This document shows, one piece after another, positions 16,602 through 24,679 of a DNA stretch of 64,000 bases. Location: the NCBI GenBank assembly GCA_032595675.1, contig JAVQMD010000001.1, positions 1,768,640 through 1,832,639 on the forward strand, read 5' to 3'. The translations under genes and the position numbers were made by a program. The number at the start of each line of letters is the position of its first letter. Within the stretch, counting starts at the first letter, position 1. The DNA is from Candidatus Electrothrix rattekaaiensis. Its GTDB lineage: Bacteria > Desulfobacterota > Desulfobulbia > Desulfobulbales > Desulfobulbaceae. The notes under the pieces were generated by a model. That model was not told the origin of the DNA. It was given only the letters and a program-made list of their open reading frames with translations, and made no database searches.

Positions 16602-17159
16602 TTATTTAAACACTTCAGCGTACAAAATAATCTGGACGGCAAGGACAAGGAGCATCACCCCGTCGCAGACACACAAAAACAGAGCTGCCCAGGACACATG
16701 ACCTGCCAACAAAAAAAAGGCAATAAGCGCGACAAAGCCGGAACAACAAAAGGCGATCAGGTCAACAATAAGCTGGAGAATCTTACGGCTTACGCGGTGA
16801 TCATCATCCCGATGCTCATTTTCCCAGCGGAAAGGCAGGCCCTTTGGTACGCCGCAATCCTGCTCCAACTGGGCAGTCAAACCTGTACGAATATACCGAC
16901 CAATGGCCGAAATGGCCCGGTCGTTCATCAGGTAGGTCCAACCGAGAATAAAACAGGCCCAGGGAATAAGAAGGAGGGCAGTAGCATATTCCGGCTTTTT
17001 GACTGCATAGGCACAGACCCCGCCGACCACACCCAGCGTAACATAGAGCAGGTTATCGCGAAAACCGATCCGACTGGCCTGCTCCGCCTTCAGGCTGCTG
17101 TACTCATCCTGATGCAGGGCAAAGAGCTGTTCCTGCTGCCGGGATTCGTTCTCTTGCAT
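16602..17159 (-). CDS. Four-helix membrane protein of the MoxR/FGE cluster
   Basis: This 185-residue protein has a polar, Gln/Glu-rich N-terminus (about 1-32). It has hydrophobic segments at about 35-52, 58-78, 130-152 and 157-180, arranged as two hairpins separated by a charged loop rich in Asp/Arg/His (about 105-128). No signal peptide is needed. I do not recognise a named family. As the first gene of the minus-strand island with an FGE-like gene 16 bp behind, it could be a membrane effector or anchor for the cluster; this is inference from position only. Confidence 0.7.
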   Translation of the reverse strand: MQENESRQQEQLFALHQDEYSSLKAEQASRIGFRDNLLYVTLGVVGGVCAYAVKKPEYATALLLIPWACFILGWTYLMNDRAISAIGRYIRTGLTAQLEQDCGVPKGLPFRWENEHRDDDHRVSRKILQLIVDLIAFCCSGFVALIAFFLLAGHVSWAALFLCVCDGVMLLVLAVQIILYAEVFK

Positions 17160-17256
17160 ATGATTTCTCCTTTATCTCGATTGAAATATACCCTGTTATA
17201 TGGCACTGTATACAGTTACACGTAAACAGTATAATCACCAGCTATCGTGCATAACC

Positions 17257-17529
17257 ATGCGTAAAATTACAGCAAATAAATTCCAATCCGACTTAAAACG
17301 CTACGCAGACCAAAGCATTGCTAACCACGAACCCCTACGGGTAATCCGTAAGCGGGGCAAGGACTTTGTGATCATCGGGGCGGAAGATTGGGGGCAAATC
17401 CAGGAGACTCTGTATATTCTCCAAAATACCTCGCTCATGCAGCAAATCAAACAATCTCGTGGAACACATCGAAACGGAAAGGACTATTCTCCAACTAAGG
17501 AGCAGCTTGATGAGATCAATAGTCTTTGA
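17257..17529 (+). CDS. Phd/YefM-type antitoxin, no partner toxin visible
   Basis: The 90 residues from ATG 17257 (MRKITANKFQSDLKRYAD) follow the Phd/YefM antitoxin plan: an N-terminal DNA-binding half with the pattern of a central strand (EPLRVIRKRGKDFVIIGAEDW) and a helical tail. I prefer this ATG to an in-frame ATG 57 nt upstream, because family proteins begin here. Such antitoxins neutralise RelE/ParE or Doc toxins and repress their own operon. The next sequence is repeat DNA and then the convergent hisD, so no toxin gene follows. It may be a solitary or remnant antitoxin, or a regulator. Confidence 0.7.
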   Translation: MRKITANKFQSDLKRYADQSIANHEPLRVIRKRGKDFVIIGAEDWGQIQETLYILQNTSLMQQIKQSRGTHRNGKDYSPTKEQLDEINSL

Positions 17530-17538
17530 GGGTTAAAC

Positions 17539-17634
17539 GGGCACGGCACGCCGTGCGCCCTACCTTCCCTCGGTTTGCCCTTCCGCCCTGAAGGGGATCT
17601 ATCTATCAGCCTAGGGGTAACACCCCAGGCAAAC
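17539..17634. repeat. Palindromic repeats between antitoxin and hisD
   Basis: GGGCACGGCACGCCGTGCGCCC (17539-17560) is followed by the paired repeat type CCCTGAAGGGG ... CCTAGGGGTAACACCCCAGG (about 17591-17630). This matches the arrangement at about 9459-9508 and fills the gap between convergent genes. Confidence 0.75.
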
Positions 17635-17636
17635 GT

Positions 17637-18944
17637 TTATCCTTTCACCCGAACAGCCACAGAATTGGCATGGGCACTCAACCCCTCCAGCTGAGCCAAC
17701 CGCTGAATATGCTTAGCATCGTTGAGCAGGGCCTGACGGGAATAGGAGATAATCGAACTCTTCTTGAGAAAGGTCTCCACCCCAAGGGCCGAGGAAATGC
17801 GGGCCGTGCCCATGGTCGGCAAAACATGGTTGGGACCGGCCACATAATCACCCGCCGCCTCTGGAGTATGAGGCCCAAGAAAAATCGCGCCTGCATGCTT
17901 GATCATGGGTAACCACTGCCAAGGGTCTTCCACCTGAAGCTCCAGATGCTCGATAGCGATCTCATTAGCCAACTGAATCCCCTCTTCCACGCTGTCCACC
18001 ACCAGAATCAGGCCCCGCTGCTGTAAGGAGGTTCTGGCGATATCCTCCCGAGTCAGGTTCGGCAACTGCTTTTCTAACTCCACCTTGACCGCCTCAGCAA
18101 CCGAAGTTTCCGTGGTGAGCAACAGAGCCAGGGCCATCGGGTCATGCTCAGCCTGGGCCAGCATATCAGCGGCAATATAGGCCGGGTTTGCTGCCTGATC
18201 GGCAACGATCAGCACCTCGCTGGGACCGGCGATCATATCAATACGCACCCTGCCCATGACCTGCCGCTTGGCCTCGGTGACAAACTGGTTGCCCGGCCCG
18301 ACAATGACATCCACCGCAGGCACGGATTCGGTGCCAAAGGCTAGGGCTGCGATGGCCCAGGCTGATCCGGCCTTATAGACCTCTGTGACCCCAACCTCCT
18401 GGGCTGCCATGAGCAGGGCCGGGGCAATTTTGCCCTCCTTGTTCGGCGGGGTCATCATGATCCGCTGCTCCACCCCGGCAATGCCTGCGGGAATGGCGTT
18501 CATCAGCACCGACGAGACTAAAGGCGTTGAACCGCCCTGCCCTCCTGGCACATACAAGCCAGCTGAATCCACCGGTCGGACCAAGCGCCCGGTAATGGTC
18601 CCGTCGTCACGGGTCATCATCCAGGAATCTTCCATTTCCCGTTCATGAAACAGGCGAATCCGCTCGGCGGCAAAGGCGAGGGTGTCCATGAAATCATCAT
18701 CAACCGCCTCAGCTGCTTGGACAAACTCTTCCTCGCTTACCTTGAATGCCTTCAGGCTCAGCTCTGGAGCATCAAAACGGCGGGTGTACTCCAACACGGC
18801 TTCATCGCCCCGACTGCGCACCTGCTCCAAAATATCAGTCACGGTTTGGGCACATTTGCTGTCAGCAAGGGTAAAACGATCCCGCAAGCTGTCCATGCTC
18901 TTTTTGCCCTGATCTGTTGCATAGCTTTCAATACGAATAGTCAT
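17637..18944 (-). CDS. hisD: Histidinol dehydrogenase
   Basis: HisD oxidises L-histidinol to L-histidine in two NAD-dependent steps, the last of histidine synthesis. The 435-residue protein is full length and shows family signatures: VPGGQGGSTPLVSS, PAVDVIVGPGNQFV, IAGPSEVLIVAD, the zinc-ligand segment DMLAQAEHDP, the segment GDYVAGPNHVLPT and the closing LSAHANSVAVR. It is cytoplasmic. The neighbours are not histidine genes, although a histidinol-phosphatase-like gene is 9 kb upstream. It is flanked on both sides by palindromic repeats. Confidence 0.97.
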   Translation of the reverse strand: MTIRIESYATDQGKKSMDSLRDRFTLADSKCAQTVTDILEQVRSRGDEAVLEYTRRFDAPELSLKAFKVSEEEFVQAAEAVDDDFMDTLAFAAERIRLFHEREMEDSWMMTRDDGTITGRLVRPVDSAGLYVPGGQGGSTPLVSSVLMNAIPAGIAGVEQRIMMTPPNKEGKIAPALLMAAQEVGVTEVYKAGSAWAIAALAFGTESVPAVDVIVGPGNQFVTEAKRQVMGRVRIDMIAGPSEVLIVADQAANPAYIAADMLAQAEHDPMALALLLTTETSVAEAVKVELEKQLPNLTREDIARTSLQQRGLILVVDSVEEGIQLANEIAIEHLELQVEDPWQWLPMIKHAGAIFLGPHTPEAAGDYVAGPNHVLPTMGTARISSALGVETFLKKSSIISYSRQALLNDAKHIQRLAQLEGLSAHANSVAVRVKG

Positions 18945-19010
18945 AAATTTTTCCTCTAAAATATCAATGAGCCCTTATAAACAAGGACGTTATCTTTTCA
19001 GACGCAATAT

Positions 19011-19372
19011 TGTAGGGGCAGACCTATGTGTCTGCCCTTTATTGTCCGGGTGGCGACAAGGGTAAACACACAGGTTTACCCCTACGACACCCAACACAAG
19101 CGATATTTTTATCTGGTTCCCAAGCTCCAGCTTGGGAACTGCTTTTCTTGAAGCTCTGCTTCATTTCCCGAAGCCGGAGCTTCTCTATTCAAGATGCCCA
19201 AACAGAGCTTGGGCACCAGCACCCCCTGCATACAAAACAAAGAAACCCCGCCCCAAGGGACGGGGTTGTCAAATAACCCGATGAATCGAACGCTGTAGGG
19301 ACAAGCCCCTGTGCCTGCCCGTTTATATCCCGCACGGATATTCAGGGCGAACACAAGGATTCGCCCCTACAA
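19011..19372. repeat. Palindromic repeat cluster upstream of hisD
   Basis: This gap contains at least five inverted repeats and no supported gene: about 19011-19040 (GGGGCAGACCTATGTGTCTGCC), about 19060-19083, 19116-19139 (perfect 11-bp arms GTTCCCAAGCT/AGCTTGGGAAC), about 19295-19320, and about 19343-19372 (GGGCGAACACAAGGATTCGCCC). Confidence 0.75.
19244..19267 (-). terminator. Likely intrinsic terminator
   Basis: Stem AACCCCG-x-CCC / GGG-x-CGGGGTT. On the minus strand it is followed by TTCTTTGTTTT, as expected for termination of the DUF2058/DUF21 transcript that ends at 19402. Confidence 0.55.
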
Positions 19373-19401
19373 TCACGCTGCAAAATAAAATCAACAGGTT
19401 A

Positions 19402-19905
19402 TCACCAGTCTTCTTCCTCGCTGGGTTCCCGCAGGGAAACCACCGCCTCTTTATCGCGTTCTGCGACCTGACGGACCACTTTGGCGGGCACCACCTCAAA
19501 GCTGTCAGCAAGCTGAACAATGCCTAGCTGCCCCTCACAAAGCCGGTCAATCATCTCCTCAGCTACAAAAATACGGTGGATTTTTTTTCCTAGGGCAAAA
19601 TGATAGGCTTGCCCGTTCTTCTCGTCCCGTTCCACACGATTTTGCATGACAAGCTGCTTGATCTGAGCCTGCTTCTCATGCTGCTTTCTTTCTTCAGCCT
19701 GCTTACGACTGATCTCCTTATTGCGGGCCACCTCAGCAGCCCGAGCTACCTCAGCCTGACTGATCGGTTTCCTGGCATTTTTCCTGACAGACTTGCCTTT
19801 TTTCTTCTTTTTACTTTGAACGTACTGTTCCTGATTTACCTTACTCGCCTGCTTTTTACTGACCAGCCCTGCCTTGAGGAGTTGGTCCTGAAGAGGGTTA
19901 CCCAT
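19402..19905 (-). CDS. DUF2058 (YaiL-like) protein
   Basis: This 167-residue protein has the DUF2058 layout: a short start MGNPLQDQLLKAGLVSKKQA, a long Lys/Arg/Glu-rich helical stretch (about 30-100), and a compact C-terminal part (AYHFALGKKIHRIFVAEEM and onward to VVRQVAERD). The role of the family is unknown; the basic helical part could bind nucleic acid, but that is inference. It follows the DUF21/CBS gene by 20 bp on the same strand, so they probably share a transcript. Confidence 0.85.
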   Translation of the reverse strand: MGNPLQDQLLKAGLVSKKQASKVNQEQYVQSKKKKKGKSVRKNARKPISQAEVARAAEVARNKEISRKQAEERKQHEKQAQIKQLVMQNRVERDEKNGQAYHFALGKKIHRIFVAEEMIDRLCEGQLGIVQLADSFEVVPAKVVRQVAERDKEAVVSLREPSEEEDW

Positions 19906-19925
19906 AATTTTTTTTCTCCGTTTTC

Positions 19926-21017
19926 TTACCTGCGGCCTTCTTCTCTGTTCGACTTCTTTGCTCCCTGCCCATTTGAGGAATCTGATGATGACAAGGATCG
20001 TTCTTTTCCAGCAGCGCGGGCAAGAGCCCGCATATTCTGGGTTCTATCCGACTCATCAACAATTTCTCGCCCAATGATCTCTTCCAAGATATCTTCCAGA
20101 CTGATCACCCCGGTCACGGAACCGTATTCATCCACCACCACAAAAAGATGCTGGCTCTCTTCAAAGAACTCCAACATCACCTTATTGAGCGGTGCTATTT
20201 CTGGAACAAAATGGACCGGTTGCATAACTTCCTCCAGTCTGCACTCCATCTTGCCCTCTGCTGCCGCCTGCATGACCTCATAACTGAGCACAATACCAAC
20301 AACATCATTACTGTCCCTGCCATAGACCGGAACCCGGCTGTGAATACGCCATTGGTCAGTCAACAAAGCGGCTTGAGCCACGGTCATCTCCCTGCTCAGG
20401 GTAAAGGTGACAGTCCTCGGAGTCATGACTTGGCGCACTGCCTTATGACGCAGATCAATAATATTGGTGATCACCTTTTCCTGATCTCTTTCTATCTCAC
20501 CTGATTTCCGACTCATTCGAGCCATAGCGATCACCTCTTCCGCTGAAACCTGTGATCCAAACGATTTGGGAATCAAATGGGTCATGGCCTGACAAACCAA
20601 AATAATCGGCTTCAGAACAACAACCATCAGATGAAGAGGGCGGGCCACATAAGGTGCCAATGAACCGTTAAATTCCACCCCTATGGTCTTGGGCAGAATC
20701 TCTGATAAAAGAAGGATCACCAAGGTGAAAAAGACAGAAAACCAAATAAGATTATTTGCCCCAAAAACCGATGCAGCAGCAGCCCCGGCCACAGCAGCTC
20801 CCATAGTGTTGGCTATGGTATTCAGGGTAAGGATAGCCGTAATGGGTTGGTCTATATTCTCCTTCAACTTCTTGAGGATAGACGAAGTTATCGGTCGTGT
20901 ATTCGCCAGCAGCTCAATACGACTCATGGGCAGGGAATAGAGCACCGCCTCCAGCAGGCTACAGAATGCGGAAGTAAACACGGCAAAACTGACAGCAAGA
21001 ACAAGTTCCAAAAGCAT
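19926..21017 (-). CDS. DUF21/CBS-domain (CNNM/CorC-like) membrane protein
   Basis: Residues about 1-170 form a DUF21 (CNNM) membrane domain with about four hydrophobic segments and the conserved ILTLNTIANTMG and SEILPKTIG motifs. Residues about 190-330 form a pair of CBS domains (VMTPRTVTFTL, then VVVDEYGSVTGVISLEDILEEIIG). The CorC_HlyC C-terminal domain seen in many relatives is missing; the protein ends in a Ser/Arg-rich tail. Relatives are linked to magnesium or divalent-metal efflux with nucleotide sensing by the CBS pair. The gene starts 28 bp after the upstream MobB/ADH gene ends, so it may be co-transcribed with it. Confidence 0.87.
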   Translation of the reverse strand: MLLELVLAVSFAVFTSAFCSLLEAVLYSLPMSRIELLANTRPITSSILKKLKENIDQPITAILTLNTIANTMGAAVAGAAAASVFGANNLIWFSVFFTLVILLLSEILPKTIGVEFNGSLAPYVARPLHLMVVVLKPIILVCQAMTHLIPKSFGSQVSAEEVIAMARMSRKSGEIERDQEKVITNIIDLRHKAVRQVMTPRTVTFTLSREMTVAQAALLTDQWRIHSRVPVYGRDSNDVVGIVLSYEVMQAAAEGKMECRLEEVMQPVHFVPEIAPLNKVMLEFFEESQHLFVVVDEYGSVTGVISLEDILEEIIGREIVDESDRTQNMRALARAAGKERSLSSSDSSNGQGAKKSNREEGRR

Positions 21018-21044
21018 ATAACGCCCTCCGGGCGAATAAGATGA

Positions 21045-22805
21045 CTACAACATAATCTCATGCCGATAGGCCCGCTCATACACGGCAATAACATCGGCAA
21101 GGGAAGGCTGACGAGGATTGTTTTCCACTGGTCGGGTTACGGTCAGGGCGATCTCGGCCATCTTGGGAATCTGATCAAAGGGAATATCCAAATCTTTGAG
21201 AGTGGCGGGAATACCCACATCGGCATTCAGGTCATACAGGGCCTCAACACAGAGAGAGGCAGCATGGCGTCGAGACAGCCCTTCAGTATTCTGGCCAAGA
21301 ACCTCAGCAAGCAGAGCAAATTTCTCGTAATTTCCTGGCAAATTATACTGCACCACATAGGGCAGAAGAACCGCATTAGCCAGCCCGTGCGGAACCTTGA
21401 ACATCCCCCCCATAGGATAGGCCATAGCATGGACCAGACCAACTCCGGCTGTAGCCAAGGCCTTGCCGCCCAGCAAAGAACCCATGAGCATGGCAGAGCG
21501 GGCCGCAAGATTGCCACCGTTGGCGCAGGCCGCAGGCAGGTTGCGAGCAATCAGATCAATGGCCTCTAAAGAGTACATCTCCGAGATGAGATGGGCTTGG
21601 GTGGAGGTATAGGCCTCCAGGGCATGGGTCAGGGCGTCGATGCCGGTATAAGCCGTAACCTTGGCAGGCAGACTGAGGGTCAATTCCGGGTCAAGGATGG
21701 CAGCATCCGGGTACAGGGGATCGCCGTTCATCCCGCCCTTGGAGCCAGTTTCCTCGTTGATAAACACGGCAGTGAAGGTCACTTCCGCGCCAGTCCCGGC
21801 AGAGGTGGGGATCATAATTTTGGGCACACCCGGCTTTTTGATCAGGCCCAGTCCAAGATAATCAACCGCCTTGCCGCCGTTAGTCAACAGGATAGCCACA
21901 GCCTTGGCCACATCCATTGCTGATCCCCCGCCTGCACCGATTACACAATCACAACCAGCCTCTTTGGCCATGGCACAGCCTTTATCAGCCAGTTTCAGGC
22001 CCGGTTCTGGATCAATCTCATCGTAGACAATAAAGGAAATACCTTCCTGTTCCAGAGGAGCTGTAAAACGGTCAAGCAGGCCCGCCTTGACCAAGCCGGG
22101 ATCGACTACCAGCAGAACCTTGCTGCCGTTAAAATCCTTAACTGTCTTGCCGAGATCTTTAACCGTGCCCGCACCAAAGTGAAGACGAGTGGGTTGAGTC
22201 ACGGTGAAGGGTTGCATACTGTTCATAATTTTACCTTGTCTTGTTTTGATCAAATGGACCTTGCGATCGTGCGCAGAGGGAACTCGAATATATTCTTTTT
22301 CCAGAAAGTCTGCTATTTTTTCCGGCTGATTCAGGGAAAAAACCAAAGGGCAGGATATCTCCTGATTCATCTCCTGATAAATTTCCTGATCTGTTGCTAG
22401 GGCTATGACACCACCAACCTGATCTGCAAGGCGAGTCCCCTGCCCACGAAAAACCTCAATCTTGGGCACCTTGCCTGCCTCTTTAAAGCCCTCGCCAATG
22501 ACCAAGTCGACATCGGGAAAAAAGCGGTGAGCCAAGGCGGGTAGATCCTTTTCTGGATGGGCAGCAGTCATAACCAGCTGGTCTGGAGCAACCAGCGTGA
22601 CCGCATCAGCACCAGCCTTGCTATAGGCACCGGTATCTGTCCCCTCCTGATTAGGCAGCAACCCGGTGTCCTTGGTGGACTTAATCACTGCCACGGAATA
22701 GCCACGCTCTTTTAGCAGACGTACCACCTGAGAAGCCAACGTGGTTTTCCCGGAATCGTGCCAGCCTATGAAGGTAATAATGGGGGGCATAGTGAGACGC
22801 ATCAT
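21045..22805 (-). CDS. MobB - iron-containing alcohol dehydrogenase fusion
   Basis: The 586-residue frame joins two families. Residues about 5-170 are MobB-like (molybdopterin-guanine dinucleotide adapter, P-loop GWHDSGKTTL at about 14-23, LVIGEGFK). Residues about 194-586 are a full-length iron-containing alcohol dehydrogenase (GGGSAMDVAKAVA, PTSAGTGAEVT, metal-ligand regions DALTHALEAY, HAMAYPMGG, PHGLANAVLLPY). An internal ATG at 22224-22226 (MNSMQPF), preceded by AAGG, could start the dehydrogenase separately. The two activities have no obvious shared pathway. Either a true fusion, or two genes in one frame without an intervening stop. Confidence 0.88.
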   Translation of the reverse strand: MMRLTMPPIITFIGWHDSGKTTLASQVVRLLKERGYSVAVIKSTKDTGLLPNQEGTDTGAYSKAGADAVTLVAPDQLVMTAAHPEKDLPALAHRFFPDVDLVIGEGFKEAGKVPKIEVFRGQGTRLADQVGGVIALATDQEIYQEMNQEISCPLVFSLNQPEKIADFLEKEYIRVPSAHDRKVHLIKTRQGKIMNSMQPFTVTQPTRLHFGAGTVKDLGKTVKDFNGSKVLLVVDPGLVKAGLLDRFTAPLEQEGISFIVYDEIDPEPGLKLADKGCAMAKEAGCDCVIGAGGGSAMDVAKAVAILLTNGGKAVDYLGLGLIKKPGVPKIMIPTSAGTGAEVTFTAVFINEETGSKGGMNGDPLYPDAAILDPELTLSLPAKVTAYTGIDALTHALEAYTSTQAHLISEMYSLEAIDLIARNLPAACANGGNLAARSAMLMGSLLGGKALATAGVGLVHAMAYPMGGMFKVPHGLANAVLLPYVVQYNLPGNYEKFALLAEVLGQNTEGLSRRHAASLCVEALYDLNADVGIPATLKDLDIPFDQIPKMAEIALTVTRPVENNPRQPSLADVIAVYERAYRHEIML

Positions 22806-22938
22806 AGCAGGGAGCGTTCAATATGGAAACTGAAAAACAGCCTGACAGACCTGCTTGTTGCGTGGGATTTTTTTTACTGGTATATTCTCTGGATTCATTC
22901 ATTAATCTTCAATTTCTTCAATTCTATCAGCAAAGACT

Positions 22939-23907
22939 ATGCAACGTATACTCTCCGGCATCCAGCCTTCAGGACAACTCCATATCGGCAATTACTTCGG
23001 CATGATGAAAACCATGATCGCCAGCATGGAGACCTCAGATCTTCTTGTCTTTATTGTCGATCTTCACGCTCTCACCTCAGTGCAGGATCGTGAAAAACTC
23101 TCTGCTGGCACCTTGGAGGCGGCAGCGGATTTCCTCGCCTTGGGGCTTGATCCAGAAAAATGCACGTTCTGGGTTCAATCCGATGTACCGGAGGTCTGTG
23201 AGCTCTCCTGGATCTTATCAAATATGACCCCTATGGGCCTGCTGGAGCGCTGCCATTCCTATAAGGACAAGGTAGCCAAGGGCATTGCCGCAAATCACGG
23301 CCTGTTTGCCTATCCCGTGCTCATGGCCGCAGACATTCTTCTGTATCAGTCGGAAATCGTACCCGTGGGTAAGGACCAGAAGCAGCATCTGGAAGTAGCT
23401 CGGGATATTGCTATCAAATTCAATAATACCTATGGGGAAACCTTTGTGGTTCCAGAACCAGCAATCAGTGAGAATACCGCGATCGTTCCAGGGCTGGACG
23501 GTCAGAAGATGTCCAAGTCCTACGACAACACCATTCCTATCTTTCTGGATGATAAACCGCTGCGTAAACGGGTTATGGCTGTGCAGACAGACTCAACTCC
23601 GGTGGAAGACCCGAAAGACCCTGCGAAGTGCAACCTTTATGCCCTGCTCAAGCTCTTTGCCTCTGAGGAAAAAATGGCAGAAGTGCATGACCTGTATATT
23701 AATGGGGGCGCAGCCTATGGTTATCTCAAGCAGGATCTCTTTGAGCTGATCCGGGATTATTATGCCGATGCCCGGAGTAAAAAGAAAGAGCTGTTGCAGA
23801 ATCAGGATTATTTACGGGAGGTTTTGCAGAAAGGAGCAGGTAAGGCCCGAGCAAAAGCGGCTGAAACCTTGGATGTGGTGCGAGATAGGGTTGGCTTGCG
23901 GTATTAA
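22939..23907 (+). CDS. trpS: Tryptophanyl-tRNA synthetase
   Basis: TrpS charges tRNA(Trp) with tryptophan using ATP. The 322-residue protein is normal in length and has the class I signatures HIGN (15-18) and KMSKS (190-194, within GLDGQKMSKSYDN). Further family motifs are SGIQPSGQLHIG, YPVLMAADILLY and VPVGKDQKQHLE. The ATG at 22939 has no strong ribosome-binding site, but the start matches the family. It stands alone, divergent from the MobB/ADH gene and followed by palindromic repeats. Confidence 0.97.
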   Translation: MQRILSGIQPSGQLHIGNYFGMMKTMIASMETSDLLVFIVDLHALTSVQDREKLSAGTLEAAADFLALGLDPEKCTFWVQSDVPEVCELSWILSNMTPMGLLERCHSYKDKVAKGIAANHGLFAYPVLMAADILLYQSEIVPVGKDQKQHLEVARDIAIKFNNTYGETFVVPEPAISENTAIVPGLDGQKMSKSYDNTIPIFLDDKPLRKRVMAVQTDSTPVEDPKDPAKCNLYALLKLFASEEKMAEVHDLYINGGAAYGYLKQDLFELIRDYYADARSKKKELLQNQDYLREVLQKGAGKARAKAAETLDVVRDRVGLRY

Positions 23908-23928
23908 AGGTAGAACAGGGCGGATATT

Positions 23929-23998
23929 GTAGGGGCGAATCCCTGTGTTCGCCCTCAGAACAGACAACAAGGGCGATCTCAAGAATCGCCCCTACAGG
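23929..23998. repeat. Palindromic repeats between trpS and tatA
   Basis: Two adjacent inverted repeats, GGGGCGAATCCCTGTGTTCGCCC and GGGCGATCTCAAGAATCGCCCC, lie between convergent genes. Either may also act as a bidirectional terminator. Confidence 0.7.
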
Positions 23999-24000
23999 GC

Positions 24001-24255
24001 TTATTTGACAATCATCTTGCCAACGTCTTTTGCCTTATCAATTTTTTCCTGCACAGCTGCGACCTCCCGGACACCGGGAAGATTCTTGGTCATCTCGCCA
24101 AGGCCAGCAGTATCCTCGACCTCACCAAGGCCTTTTTTAAAGGAACTGATGGCCTTACCAAGGCCGGAGCCAATCTCTGGTAATTTTTTCCCACCAAAGA
24201 GGAGGAAAGCTATAGCCAGGATAACAACAAGTTCAGGGGTTCCGAGTCCGAACAT
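24001..24255 (-). CDS. tatA: Sec-independent translocase protein TatA (copy 1)
   Basis: This 84-residue protein has one N-terminal membrane helix (MFGLGTPELVVILAIAFLLF), the conserved hinge FGGKKLPEIG and an amphipathic helix (GKAISSFKKGLGEVE). These are the TatA/E hallmarks. TatA oligomerises to form the passage for folded proteins across the inner membrane, together with the TatBC receptor encoded at 25994-27255. Copy 2 ends upstream of it, 35 bp from its start, so the two TatA genes probably share a transcript. Confidence 0.93.
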   Translation of the reverse strand: MFGLGTPELVVILAIAFLLFGGKKLPEIGSGLGKAISSFKKGLGEVEDTAGLGEMTKNLPGVREVAAVQEKIDKAKDVGKMIVK

Positions 24256-24289
24256 AACGATTCTCTCTCCGTATCAAAAAACGAATTTC

Positions 24290-24475
24290 TCAGCTTTCTT
24301 TGCTGTTGTCCTTGTCTTCTATGGGTTTCGGGTCATCATCGCTTTTTGTAGCATCTTTGAAATTCCTGATCCCTTTTCCGATACCGGAGCCGATTTCAGG
24401 CAGTTTCCCTGCGCCGAAAATAATAACAATAATAACCAGGATGATAATCAGTTCAGGCATTCCGAGTCCGAACAT
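24290..24475 (-). CDS. tatA: Sec-independent translocase protein TatA (copy 2)
   Basis: This short 61-residue TatA/E paralogue has the helix [20 protein letters not shown], the hinge [16 protein letters not shown], a brief amphipathic helix and a charged tail ([14 protein letters not shown]). Its start ATG is followed by the same FGLGxPEL as copy 1, showing a tandem duplication. Compared with copy 1 the C-terminal tail is shorter and more acidic. Two TatA proteins could give separate channel types or stoichiometries. Confidence 0.9.
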   Translation of the reverse strand: MFGLGMPELIIILVIIVIIFGAGKLPEIGSGIGKGIRNFKDATKSDDDPKPIEDKDNSKES

Positions 24476-24679
24476 ACTCTCTCACCTCTTTACAGTTTGT
24501 TCCGTAAGTAGTAAAAATGATCCGCACTGCACGCAGCAGAACGGTACATCAGTGTAGCACCAAGAGGTCTTCCCTGTCAATAAACAAGAGGCTGTCACGG
24601 TACTTTTCAAACAAGATCAGTAAGATTTTTTCCATTTCATCACCGCCTGAACGCCTAAACAGTTATTCCCGGATACCCA

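Noticed and set aside
12550-17159. Reverse transcriptase or accessory Avd-like protein for a DGR in this island
   Set aside because: I checked the frames for a YxDD-type reverse transcriptase and for a template with AAC runs; none is present, so the DGR machinery is not claimed here.
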